A stretch of 64,000 nucleotides of DNA from Actinomadura opuntiae. Lineage in GTDB: Bacteria > Actinomycetota > Actinomycetes > Streptosporangiales > Streptosporangiaceae. The position numbers and the translations under genes were made by a program. This document shows positions 15,761 through 24,027 of this stretch, one piece after another. Position 1 is the stretch's first letter, and the number at the start of each line of letters is the position of its first letter. Where the stretch lies: assembly GCF_030283205.1 (NCBI RefSeq), contig NZ_JASNWF010000012.1:124001-188000 (forward strand), given 5' to 3'. The notes below the pieces were generated by a model, which saw only the letters and a list, made by a program, of their open reading frames with translations, searched no databases and was not told the origin of the DNA.

Positions 15761-17863
15761 ATGCCGAGCGAAGGCGGGGCGATGGCGGCGGGTGGTTCGG
15801 CGAGTGAGCGGGGACGGCGGGCCCGCGAGGAGGCCCTCGCACTGGCCCGCCGGTCGCGCGAGGCCTACCGGCTGGCCGGACGGTTCGAGGCGGCCGCCGA
15901 GGCGGAGCGGGTGGTCGCGGCCACGCTCGTCGGGCTGACGGCGGTCGGCTGGCGGCTGCTCGTGGACCGCCGCTGGCCGGGGACCCGCTCCGCGAACGTC
16001 GACATGATCCTCGTCGGGCCGGGCGGTGTGTTCGTCATCGACGTCAAGCGCTGGCGCGACCGCCCAGCCGTCGACGCGGGGCATCTGACGGCCGGCGGCG
16101 AGCGCCGCGACGAGGAGGTCCGCAAGCTCCTGGCGATGACGCGGACGGCGGAAGAGCAGGTCGGGACGCTGGGGCTGTCCCCGGTCGCGCTGGTCCCGGT
16201 CATCGCGTTCGCCGGGCACCGGTTCGACGCGCGCATCGGCAGGGTCCGGCTGCTCGGGCACCCCGATCTCGTCCACGCCCTGATCGGCGAGCCGAGGCGG
16301 CTGACGCCCGCGCTGGTGCGGGCCGTCACCGCGCATCTGGCGGAGGCGTTCCCCGCCTACGAGCCCACCGAACTCGAAGAACGCGGCGGCACCGGTCCCG
16401 AGGACGGCGGCGACGCTCTGTTCCAGACCGAGGACGTCGAGAAGGCCGCCCTGGAGTCGCTCCTGCACGCGCCCATCGAGCGATGGATGACGTTCCTGCA
16501 TCCCGACCAGGTGGCCGTCGCCCGCCGCGACTGGAGCGGCCCGGCACGGATCAGCGGCCCCGCGGGGACCGGCAAGACCGTCGTCGGGCTGCACCGCGCG
16601 GCCCATCTCGCCGGACGCGGCCACGACCGCGTCCTCTACGCCACCTTCGTCAACAACCTGCCGCGCGTCCAGCGGCACCTCTTCGAGCGGATGGCCGGCG
16701 TGTTCGCCGACCGCGTCGAGTTCTCCAGCCTGCACGGCTGGGCGACCGCGTTCCTCGCCGAGCGCGGCGCCGAGGTGCCGCTGAACGCCGCCCGTGCGGA
16801 CGACGCCTTCTCCCGCGCCTGGATGACCGCCGGCCGCGACAGCGCGCTCGCCGAGATCGACCCGATGCCCGGCTACTGGCGCGAGGAGATCGACCACGTC
16901 ATCAAAGGGCGCGGGCTGACCTCGCTGGAGGAGTACCGGACCGTGGCCAGGCACGGCCGCCGGACCGCGTTGCAGCCCGCGCATCGGGAGGCCGCCTGGC
17001 TGCTGTACGAGGAGTACGAGCTGCTGCGCGAGGAGCGCGGCGTCGCCGACTTCAACGACGTGCTGCTGGCGGCCCTGGCCGAGCTGCGAGAGCGTCCCGC
17101 CGATCCGCCGTACTCGGCCGTCATCGTGGACGAGGTGCAGGACCTCACGCTCGTCGGGGTGAAGCTGCTGCACGCGCTGGCGGGGGACGGCCCGAACGGG
17201 CTGCTGCTGATCGGGGACGGTCAGCAGGCGGTGTACCCGGGCGGGTTCCGGCTCTCCGACGCCGGGATCGCGGTCAAGGGCCGGGGCGCCGTCCTGCGCA
17301 CCAACTACCGGAACGCGGCGGCGATCCTGGAGGCGGCGATGGATCTGGTGTCCGGTGACCCCTTCGACGATCTGGACGGGCCGAGCCCGAACGGCCGCCG
17401 CGCCGTCGACCTCACCTACCATGACGGACGGGTCGTGCGGGTGGAGGCCGCAGACCAGGAGGAGCACGACCGCCGGCTGGTCGAAGCGCTCCGGGCGCTC
17501 GCCGGGGAAGCGGACGGTGGCAGCGCGTGGGCCGGCACGGTCGTCCTGTGCCCCTCGCGCCGGGAGATCGGGCGGTACCACCGGCTTCTCACCCGCGCGG
17601 GCATCCCGGTGCTCCGGCTCGAAGGCTACGACGGTCGGCCGGTCGAGGCGGTCAAGCTCGGAACGTATCGGCGGGCCAAGGGGCTGGAGTTCAAGCATGT
17701 GTTCCTGCCGTGCCACGACGCGGCCCTCACCGCCCCTTCCGGGGACGCCGCCGCGCGCGAACGAGCCGAACTGGCCCGTCGGCAGCTGTTCGTCGCCATG
17801 ACCCGTGCTCGCGACCTGCTCTGGCTCGGCTCCTCCGGTACCACCGTCAACGGTTCCGCCTAG
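15761..17863 (+). CDS. NERD-domain UvrD-like helicase
   Basis: The protein is 700 residues long. The N-terminal NERD nuclease-related domain (about 45-160) shows NVDMILVGPGGVFVIDVKRW, with the D..DVK active-site pattern. A superfamily 1 helicase follows: Walker A ISGPAGTGKTVV (about 268), DEVQDLT as Walker B (about 456), LRTNYRNA (motif IV-like), and GLEFKHVFLP with VAMTRARDLLW as the final motifs. It probably acts in DNA repair or defence against foreign DNA. The ATG at 15761 and another at 15782 are both possible. It is a single gene between two terminator-like structures. Confidence 0.88.
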   Translation: MPSEGGAMAAGGSASERGRRAREEALALARRSREAYRLAGRFEAAAEAERVVAATLVGLTAVGWRLLVDRRWPGTRSANVDMILVGPGGVFVIDVKRWRDRPAVDAGHLTAGGERRDEEVRKLLAMTRTAEEQVGTLGLSPVALVPVIAFAGHRFDARIGRVRLLGHPDLVHALIGEPRRLTPALVRAVTAHLAEAFPAYEPTELEERGGTGPEDGGDALFQTEDVEKAALESLLHAPIERWMTFLHPDQVAVARRDWSGPARISGPAGTGKTVVGLHRAAHLAGRGHDRVLYATFVNNLPRVQRHLFERMAGVFADRVEFSSLHGWATAFLAERGAEVPLNAARADDAFSRAWMTAGRDSALAEIDPMPGYWREEIDHVIKGRGLTSLEEYRTVARHGRRTALQPAHREAAWLLYEEYELLREERGVADFNDVLLAALAELRERPADPPYSAVIVDEVQDLTLVGVKLLHALAGDGPNGLLLIGDGQQAVYPGGFRLSDAGIAVKGRGAVLRTNYRNAAAILEAAMDLVSGDPFDDLDGPSPNGRRAVDLTYHDGRVVRVEAADQEEHDRRLVEALRALAGEADGGSAWAGTVVLCPSRREIGRYHRLLTRAGIPVLRLEGYDGRPVEAVKLGTYRRAKGLEFKHVFLPCHDAALTAPSGDAAARERAELARRQLFVAMTRARDLLWLGSSGTTVNGSA

Positions 17864-17902
17864 CAAAGGCGCGCCCGGAAGACGAGTTTCGCTCGCAACC
17901 GT

Positions 17903-17943
17903 GGAGGGCCGACCGGGTCTTCGGGCAAAGAGAAAGGCCCTCC
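17903..17943. terminator. Possible terminator between the helicase gene and tRNA-Lys
   Basis: Inverted repeat GGAGGGCC (17903-17910) and GGCCCTCC (17936-17943) lies between the convergent helicase gene and tRNA-Lys. The loop is long (25 bases), so the assignment is tentative. Confidence 0.4.
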
Positions 17944-17981
17944 GGGAGCGAGACTTGCTCGAACCATGGAGGGCCAGCGCG

Positions 17982-18054
17982 TGCGCCGTCAGGGACTTGA
18001 ACCCCGAACCCGCGGATTAAGAGTCCGCTGCTCTGCCAATTGAGCTAACGGCGC
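17982..18054 (-). tRNA. tRNA-Lys (anticodon CTT)
   Basis: On the minus strand the 73-base cloverleaf starts GCGCCGTTAGCTC, has anticodon loop CTCTTAA and T-loop GTTCAAG, and ends ACGGCGC plus discriminator A. The seven acceptor pairs are perfect. CCA is not encoded. Confidence 0.96.
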
Positions 18055-18138
18055 TTGCCTTTCAAGGGCTCCGGCCTTGGCCGGTGTCCCTGGCGACAGG
18101 AAGAACAGTAGCAGGACCCGCGGACCTGTGCGAATCGG

Positions 18139-18711
18139 TTAGTCGCCGCCCGGCAGGACGCTCACGATGCCGCGCCACAGCGCGATCGCGGTGGCGCGGG
18201 AGCTGACGCCGAGCTTGCCGTAGATGCGGTTGACGTGGTTCTTCACCGTCTTCTCGCTGAGGAACAGCTGCCGGGCGATCTCGCCGTTGGAGCGTCCGGT
18301 GGCGATCAGGTCCATCACTTCCGCCTCGCGGGCGGACAGCCCGAGCGAGACGCGGTTGGCGTCGCGGACGCAGCGGATCAGGTCGTGGACGGTGAACGCG
18401 CCCGGCACCAAATGCCCGCAGGCGCCGCCGCGGATCGCGGTCTCGACGGCGGGGCCGTCGTCGGCGGAGGCCAGCACGAACACCCGGGACGCGCGGCTGA
18501 GCGGGGTCGCGTGCTGCGCGGCGCCGGCGTCCAGCAGCACGATGTCGGGCCGCAGCCGCTCCGCCAGCGGCACCGCCGCCGCCGCGTCGTGGGTCTCGGC
18601 CACGACCTCCAGCTCGCTGCTGCCGTCGAGCAGGGAGATCACGTCGGCCCGCACGCGGGCGTCGCCGTCCACCACCAGTACGCGCAGTGGGGCGGTCTCA
18701 TCGACACTCAT
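18139..18711 (-). CDS. LuxR-type regulator with an atypical receiver domain
   Basis: This 190-residue protein is built like a NarL response regulator. The HTH (about 120-180: LSAREAEVMDLIATGRSNGE, FLSEKTVKNHVNRIYGKLGV) is canonical. The receiver keeps the Asp in IVLLDAGAA, but the acidic pair is split (VVDGDARV) and the invariant Lys position reads GHLVPGAF. Phosphorylation-dependent switching is therefore doubtful, and it may be an atypical phosphorylation-independent regulator. No kinase gene is adjacent. Confidence 0.85.
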   Translation of the reverse strand: MSVDETAPLRVLVVDGDARVRADVISLLDGSSELEVVAETHDAAAAVPLAERLRPDIVLLDAGAAQHATPLSRASRVFVLASADDGPAVETAIRGGACGHLVPGAFTVHDLIRCVRDANRVSLGLSAREAEVMDLIATGRSNGEIARQLFLSEKTVKNHVNRIYGKLGVSSRATAIALWRGIVSVLPGGD

Positions 18712-18842
18712 CCGTCGCCCTTGGGGTGTCGTTGGCGTTTATAGGGTCGGAGCATAACCGTCCGATCATCCTGAGCCAACGAACGAGCACGCGCGCCGCC
18801 GCGGCGGCGCCCCCGGTCGCCGGACCGGGGACGGGCGCGCGG

Positions 18843-19634
18843 TCATGGTGCGGGGAGCCGGTTCGGGCTGTTGAAGCAGAATCGGGGCGGCACCGTCACG
18901 GTGGAGGACGTGCCGATCTCGATGCCTTCGCGCGCCGCCAGGGCGGTCACGGCGGGCAGGTGGTCGTCGTTGACGACCGGGACGCGGCGGTCGGCGGGTT
19001 CACCGTGTCCGGCGGGCAGTTGCGGCAGGGCCTCGACGCCCGCGCGGGCGGCCACGTCGAGCGCTTCGCCGGCGTCGCGTCCGTGCAGGTCGAAGGCCGC
19101 AAGCAGCGATTCGACGGCGGTCCGGTCGACGGCCCCGTCGAGCACCGCGCGCATCAGCGTCCGATAGGCATCCGCCTGGGTGTCCTTACCGATGAGATCG
19201 TCCATGCTCAGGGCATCGTCGGCCAGGATGATGGGCAGTCCGTCGATGATGCCCTCGGGAATCGGAGGGCCGCCCCAGGAGCCGTCCCACCAGCGCACGA
19301 ACGACACCGACCAGCCCTCCTTCACCAGAAGGTCCTGGAGCCATTCCCAGGGCAACCAGCCCGGACCCCCGGCGAGCAGGTCGACGGGCAGACTCTCGAT
19401 GTGGACGTCGGGGTAGTCGTTGTCGTACCCGTACAGCACCGCCCGGCCGTTCTCCACCCACCTCATCGCCCAGTAACCGTTGCCGATGTCCTCGGTGCGC
19501 AGGCCGCCGCCGTCCACGTGAACTTTCCCGGCGCAGTCGTCGAGGTAGGGGGCGAGCATGGCCTTGACCACGCCCCGGGCCCACAGCTCTCCGGGCGGCG
19601 GGACGTCCGTGGCGACGGACTCGTCATAGGTCAC
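18843..19634 (-). CDS. Conserved hypothetical protein
   Basis: I recognise no family in these 263 residues. The predicted protein is acidic and soluble, with Trp-rich patches (GYWAMRWVENGRAVLYGYD, WLPWEWLQ, FVRWWDGSW) in the N-terminal half and a Leu/Ala-rich helical second half. The GTG start at 19634 has a strong site, AAAGGAAAG, just upstream. Codon bias is fully typical of the host. It is the last backbone gene before island 1. Confidence 0.7.
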   Translation of the reverse strand: MTYDESVATDVPPPGELWARGVVKAMLAPYLDDCAGKVHVDGGGLRTEDIGNGYWAMRWVENGRAVLYGYDNDYPDVHIESLPVDLLAGGPGWLPWEWLQDLLVKEGWSVSFVRWWDGSWGGPPIPEGIIDGLPIILADDALSMDDLIGKDTQADAYRTLMRAVLDGAVDRTAVESLLAAFDLHGRDAGEALDVAARAGVEALPQLPAGHGEPADRRVPVVNDDHLPAVTALAAREGIEIGTSSTVTVPPRFCFNSPNRLPAP

Positions 19635-19744
19635 GGGGCTTTCCTTTCGTGGGGAGTCCGCCGTCCGACGCCCGCGCGCCCGCAACGGTTCCCCGCGAAA
19701 GCAAGAAGCCCCGGACGCCTCCGCGGCGACCAGGGCTCCCGTTG

Positions 19745-19792
19745 CCTGGGGTGAGTGAGGGGACTTGAACCCCCGACATCTTGGACCACAAC
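19745..19792. repeat. Left att copy (48-bp direct repeat of tRNA-His 3' half)
   Basis: This copy is identical to 28683-28730. It runs from the anticodon loop region to just past the CCA end of tRNA-His but lacks the tRNA 5' half, so it is a remnant and not a functional tRNA. A hairpin-like remnant just to the left (AGCCCCGG ... CCAGGGCT) resembles the terminator that follows the intact tRNA. Confidence 0.92.
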
Positions 19793-20136
19793 AAGGGACC
19801 ATGGGGGGCGTGACAGCCTGCTCGCATCCGTACGACCACGTCAGAGTGGGTATCGCCAGGACTTGGCGCCGTGCTTCGCCGCGCCTGAACGCATCCTGCC
19901 GGGAGGTCTCCGCTCCCACTCTGCTCCCACCGCCTGGGCGTCGCTCGCCATCGCACTCAGCGAGCGATGGGCAGCCCACAGCTGGACGCGCTCTCCCCTT
20001 CGACAGCACTGAGTCTTTTCCAGCTTGATCGTGCTGGTCACAAGGTGGTTGCGGTGGGCTGAGGTGGGCGGTGCCGCGACGAGGCCCCTGGTAGGAGCGA
20101 AGTCGACCAAAACAACAGCCCTGCCAGGAGCCTCTG
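19793..20136. other. Island left end, no gene
   Basis: I find no convincing gene. The stretch contains CGCTCCCactcTGCTCCC (19911-19928), which recurs near the right end as CGCTCCCtaacTGCTCCC (28433-28450) in the same orientation. I read these as candidate integrase arm-type sites. Confidence 0.5.
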
Positions 20137-20899
20137 GTGTTGTTCTACCGCGCTGCGCTGGATCTGTCGCCCGCTACCCGCGTGGCCGAGCTGATCGCCG
20201 GCCACCGCGACCGGATCGGTGCACGCTGGCGTGCGTTGAAGCCCGGCCGCCAGGCGCTGCTGGTGCTGGTGCACCTGCGCTGCAACGAGACCTTCGCCCG
20301 TCTGGCCGCCGCGTTCGGTGTCGGCCTGGCGACCGCGCACCCGCTACGTCACCGAGGTCATCGCGCTGCTCGCCGAGCGGGCACCCGACCTGCGCGAGGC
20401 AATGCGAATCGCGGCACGCAAGGCCTACGTCATCCTGGACGGCGCCCTGGCCCCCATCGACCGGCTGTCGGGGGCGGGCGACCGGCTGTACTACAGCGGC
20501 AAACACCACCGGCACGGGGTGAACATCCAGTTCCTGACCGACCCGCACGGCCGGCTGATCTGGGCGTCGCCGGTGCTGCCCGGCTCGACGCACGATCTCA
20601 CCGCCGCCCGCGTGCACGGCATCATCGACGCGCTCACCGGCCGCGCGATCGCCTGCTACGCCGACAAGGGGTACGTCGGCGCGGGCGCGATCGGGACGCC
20701 CTACAAGCGCCGAAAGCGCCGCCGGCCCGGCAAACGCAAGAAGCTGTTCAACCGGCACCACGCCCAGGTCCGGGCACTCGGCGAGCAGGGCGCCGCCACA
20801 CTCAAGGCCTGGCACATCCTGCGCAAGGCCCGCTGCTCCCCAAGCCGCCTGACCACCATCGTCCAGGCGATCCTCACCCTCCACCATCACGCCCACTGA
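20137..20899 (+). pseudogene. IS5-like DDE transposase, frameshifted
   Basis: The first frame reads MLFYRAALDLSPATRVAEL through an HTH-like region and breaks at about 20330-20345. The +1-shifted frame continues YVTEVIALLAERAPDL, then AYVILDGALAPIDRL, YYSGKHHRHG, LPGSTHDLTAARVHGI, ADKGYVGAG and ending LRKARCSP. This is the catalytic core of IS5-type DDE_Tnp_4 transposases. A one-base indel in the C-rich GCGCACCCGC run explains the break. I could not define terminal inverted repeats. Some IS of this group use programmed frameshifting, but I see no clear slippery heptamer here. Confidence 0.8.
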
Positions 20900-20974
20900 G
20901 GTTGGAAAGACCTCACTGTCAGGACACACCATCCAGTACTCTGCTGAACCATCCCGGTCATTATGGAGGTATTC

Positions 20975-23308
20975 GTGTCGCCTAGCGTTTCCCTCTACGG
21001 TCCAGTCGGCCAGATCGCCAAGCAAGTAACGAATCGCCGCGGTGTGGATGAAGTGGCAGCCTACACAGTCCTTCTGAGCGTATGGTCAGCTGCTATAGCC
21101 GATACGGTCTCCATGGTTTCGAGGAATAGGCTGCGTCCCCCGCTTGTATGGACCGTGCTCGTATCGAACGAAGGTGACTCATCGGCTGCGGCCTTTGAAG
21201 CGGTTTTGGAGACGCTGAGGGAGACTGAATCGAGCGTTCTGGAGGGCATCGTTTATGGTGCCGTGACCACCGTGAAGGCTTACGAGAACCTAATCAGAAA
21301 GGCGCTACGCGATAGTCGCAAGTCGGCAAAGACCTACAACGTCTTGTGTGCAGGATCGCCAATTGTTGCGCGCGGGCGCGCGCCGTTTTCATTCCAGGCT
21401 GGACTCGAAACATCTGTTCGCTCTTCCTGGGACTATGGTGAGCAGCGGGAAGTGCATCAATCTCCCAATGGGCAGGATGACGAGCCCATGCCTAATGTTG
21501 GTGTTCAGTGGACGATAAGCAAGGACGCCTGGTTGCGGGGATTTGATAGGGTCTCCGCCGCCACTAGCAGTCGAGTCATGTCGATCCTTGCTGGACCTCC
21601 GGACTTCGGTCTCAAACACGACGACACCGCAGGTGCTGTTGGCGAGATCGGTCGGGCGTACGAATGGGCTACCGCTCAACAGCACAATATCACGTTCACG
21701 CCTGCGGCGCAAAACAAATTGAACGCTGCCTATGGCACGATAGAAGACTTGAGCGATAGCCCTGATCGGTCATTCTATATCGAGGGTCCGGAACTCCATT
21801 TCGTTAGATCTTTCGAGCATCTGCTGCGCATCGCGACGTCTCTGGCTGCAGCAGACCGATCGATGGTTGTGCGCTGTGCTCACGTGGTTGCAGCATGGTC
21901 TTTCGTTCGCAGGTCCATTTGGGACACGGTGGAGCTACTTGAGGCCAAAGGCAGCACCAATGAAGCGCTAGCGTCAGCGCGCAACAAATCGTCTTTGATC
22001 GACGAAATTTTTGAAGTTGCGGCAGAGAATGACGACGTCACTTCCGTTTATGGCGATGCCCCTGAGATCGTCGCGCGATCGGGTCCACGACGCGATCGAG
22101 GCAATTTCCGTGTTCAGCGCAAGGAGGGGGGGACCTCGCCGAGCGTTGCCAGTACTGATGGCGGCAATGCCACTAAACGGATCGAGCTGCGGCCAATGCT
22201 CCCCGGCGACACCGCAGAGGATGCCGCACGTCAAGCCAACAAATTGGTGGCCCCCACCGTGAGGGAAGGCCGGACGGTGTTCACTTCACCCACAGGTTCC
22301 CTGAACCGGTGGTGGGACCAAGACCCCGCAGAACGGTTCTGGATGGAGATCACTGACCGCCCCGACCTCGGCAGCAACCTGCAGGCACTGCAGCGCAACG
22401 GTACCGGCGGGGAGTTCTGGTCCTACTCACTGGTCACTGCGATCAAGCCCGGTGACGTGGTCCTGCACTGGCACAAGAGCCTGCACGGCCAGCCCGGCAT
22501 CGTCGGACACTCCATCGCCGCCGATGGTCCTTACGACGACCAGCTGATCTGGGACGCCCGTGGCACCTACGGCCAGCAACGCCCCGTCAACACTCACCCC
22601 CAACCGGCCTGGCGGTATGAGCTGACCGGGTATACCCCGCTGCACGCCCCGATCGGTCAACAGGCTCTCCGCCCTCTCGAAGACCAGCTTCACGCAATCA
22701 AGTGCGACTTGGAAGCACGCATCAACGGGCCGCTGTATTTCCCGTTTGTCTTCTCCCCGAGTCGGCCGCTACGCACCGCACAGGCGTACCTGGTCAAGGT
22801 CCCCGCAGCTATGCTTAACCTGCTTCCCGAACTGGCCAGACTCAACGACCTTGTGCCCGCCGCCAGTACGTCAAGGCGGGTGCTCGCCCGTCTGCGCCGC
22901 CCACGCTCGCGGACCGGTGCCGGCTACCTGGCCGACCCAGCCCTGCGCAAAGCCATCGAAGAGCACGCCGTCCGCCGAGCCCGTGATCTCTACCCGGACC
23001 ATGACATCACCGACGTTGGTGCCATCTGCTCCTACGACTTGCGGGCCGTCAAAGGCGACGAAGAGATCCACATCGAGGTCAAAGGTTCCACTGGTACCGC
23101 CGACGCGGTCGAACTCACCATCAACGAGGTCACTCACGCCCGGACCACTGCCCGCACCGACCTGGTGGTCGTCGACCAGATCACCTGGCAACGCCAATCC
23201 GACGGCACCATCCAAACCAGCGGAGGGCGCTGCCGTCACTGGACCACCTGGCAACCCGATGAGATGGATCTCCGACCGACCCGATACCGCTACACCCTTC
23301 CGAACTAG
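20975..23308 (+). CDS. Large fusion protein: helical N-terminal region + EVE-like domain + NOV_C (DUF3883) nuclease-like domain
   Basis: The protein is 777 residues long; the GTG at 20975 is preceded by GGAGG (20965-20969). Residues ~1-400 are AT-richer and faintly resemble DUF3987-type proteins (SFEHLLRIATSLAAADRSM); I could find no Walker A motif. From ~425 the codons become host-like GC-rich. Residues ~435-560 look like an EVE/PUA-type domain (RFWMEITDRPDLG, FWSYSLVTAIKPGDVVLHW, GIVGHSIA). Residues ~650-760 are NOV_C/DUF3883, with VGAICSYDLRAV and IHIEVKGST as the PD-(D/E)xK-like core. EVE domains read modified bases, so a modification-dependent restriction role is plausible but unproven. 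It ends at a hairpin terminator. Confidence 0.75.
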   Translation: MSPSVSLYGPVGQIAKQVTNRRGVDEVAAYTVLLSVWSAAIADTVSMVSRNRLRPPLVWTVLVSNEGDSSAAAFEAVLETLRETESSVLEGIVYGAVTTVKAYENLIRKALRDSRKSAKTYNVLCAGSPIVARGRAPFSFQAGLETSVRSSWDYGEQREVHQSPNGQDDEPMPNVGVQWTISKDAWLRGFDRVSAATSSRVMSILAGPPDFGLKHDDTAGAVGEIGRAYEWATAQQHNITFTPAAQNKLNAAYGTIEDLSDSPDRSFYIEGPELHFVRSFEHLLRIATSLAAADRSMVVRCAHVVAAWSFVRRSIWDTVELLEAKGSTNEALASARNKSSLIDEIFEVAAENDDVTSVYGDAPEIVARSGPRRDRGNFRVQRKEGGTSPSVASTDGGNATKRIELRPMLPGDTAEDAARQANKLVAPTVREGRTVFTSPTGSLNRWWDQDPAERFWMEITDRPDLGSNLQALQRNGTGGEFWSYSLVTAIKPGDVVLHWHKSLHGQPGIVGHSIAADGPYDDQLIWDARGTYGQQRPVNTHPQPAWRYELTGYTPLHAPIGQQALRPLEDQLHAIKCDLEARINGPLYFPFVFSPSRPLRTAQAYLVKVPAAMLNLLPELARLNDLVPAASTSRRVLARLRRPRSRTGAGYLADPALRKAIEEHAVRRARDLYPDHDITDVGAICSYDLRAVKGDEEIHIEVKGSTGTADAVELTINEVTHARTTARTDLVVVDQITWQRQSDGTIQTSGGRCRHWTTWQPDEMDLRPTRYRYTLPN

Positions 23309-23997
23309 CGGTTCCAGAGGTCACCGCCGAGCAGTCACGTCGCAAGCGCGCTTCGGCGAGCGCGCTTGACCCCAGCTACCGGCGAGCGTGATCGGCTACC
23401 TGCTGTCCGGGCTGGAGGCGTCCGCCAGAGTCCGCCTGGGGACGCCCCGCGCCGCCTGCGTTGCTGTACTTCTTGGCTGTACTTCACCGCAGCACTGACC
23501 GCCCGGAGCGGGCCGTAGGCCACTTGGGGTACGCCGCTCGTCTTTTGGGCGGCACGCCGGGCCGAAGTCCCTCCCTCCCTCTCGCTTCCACAGACTCTCG
23601 GATACAACTAGCCTTCTCCGCCTCTCTCCAACCCCCAGCCAGATCAGGTGGCTGATCGGCCACTGGTACACGCAACCGTGCTTAACCTCTGCGAGAACCG
23701 CTTAGGGCCACTAACGCCATGGTCGGAAGAGAGGACTGCCCAGCCTCGAACGGATCTCTACCTGCGCCTCACCAGACGACAGGTCGCTTCATCTCGTTCT
23801 GAACAGTGTCCGGTTTTTCGGAGGTCGGCGCAGACATTGGTCCCGAGCACTTGGATGGGGTAAGCGGAGCAGCGCTTTTTCGTCTCGGTAGGGCCGGACG
23901 GCAAAGAGTCTCCTAGCCCAAGCAACAAGGTCAGGCCGGGGCAAACCGGGCACATGCGAGCAGCCCTCGACTTAGGATTGATAGTGTTGGAGGGTGG
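23309..23997. other. Gene-free stretch inside island 1
   Basis: About 690 bases without a convincing reading frame. It begins with a terminator hairpin, CAAGCGCGCT (23343-23352) and AGCGCGCTTG (23359-23368). Codon bias is inconsistent in all frames, suggesting decayed sequence. The last ~100 bases should hold the promoter of the OLD-like gene. Confidence 0.5.
23343..23368 (+). terminator. Terminator after the EVE/NOV_C gene
   Basis: A perfect 10-bp stem (23343-23352 with 23359-23368) and 6-base loop lie 35 bases after the stop codon. Confidence 0.7.
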
Positions 23998-24027
23998 GTG
24001 CCAGCAAGGGCAAGATGGGAGAGATGC

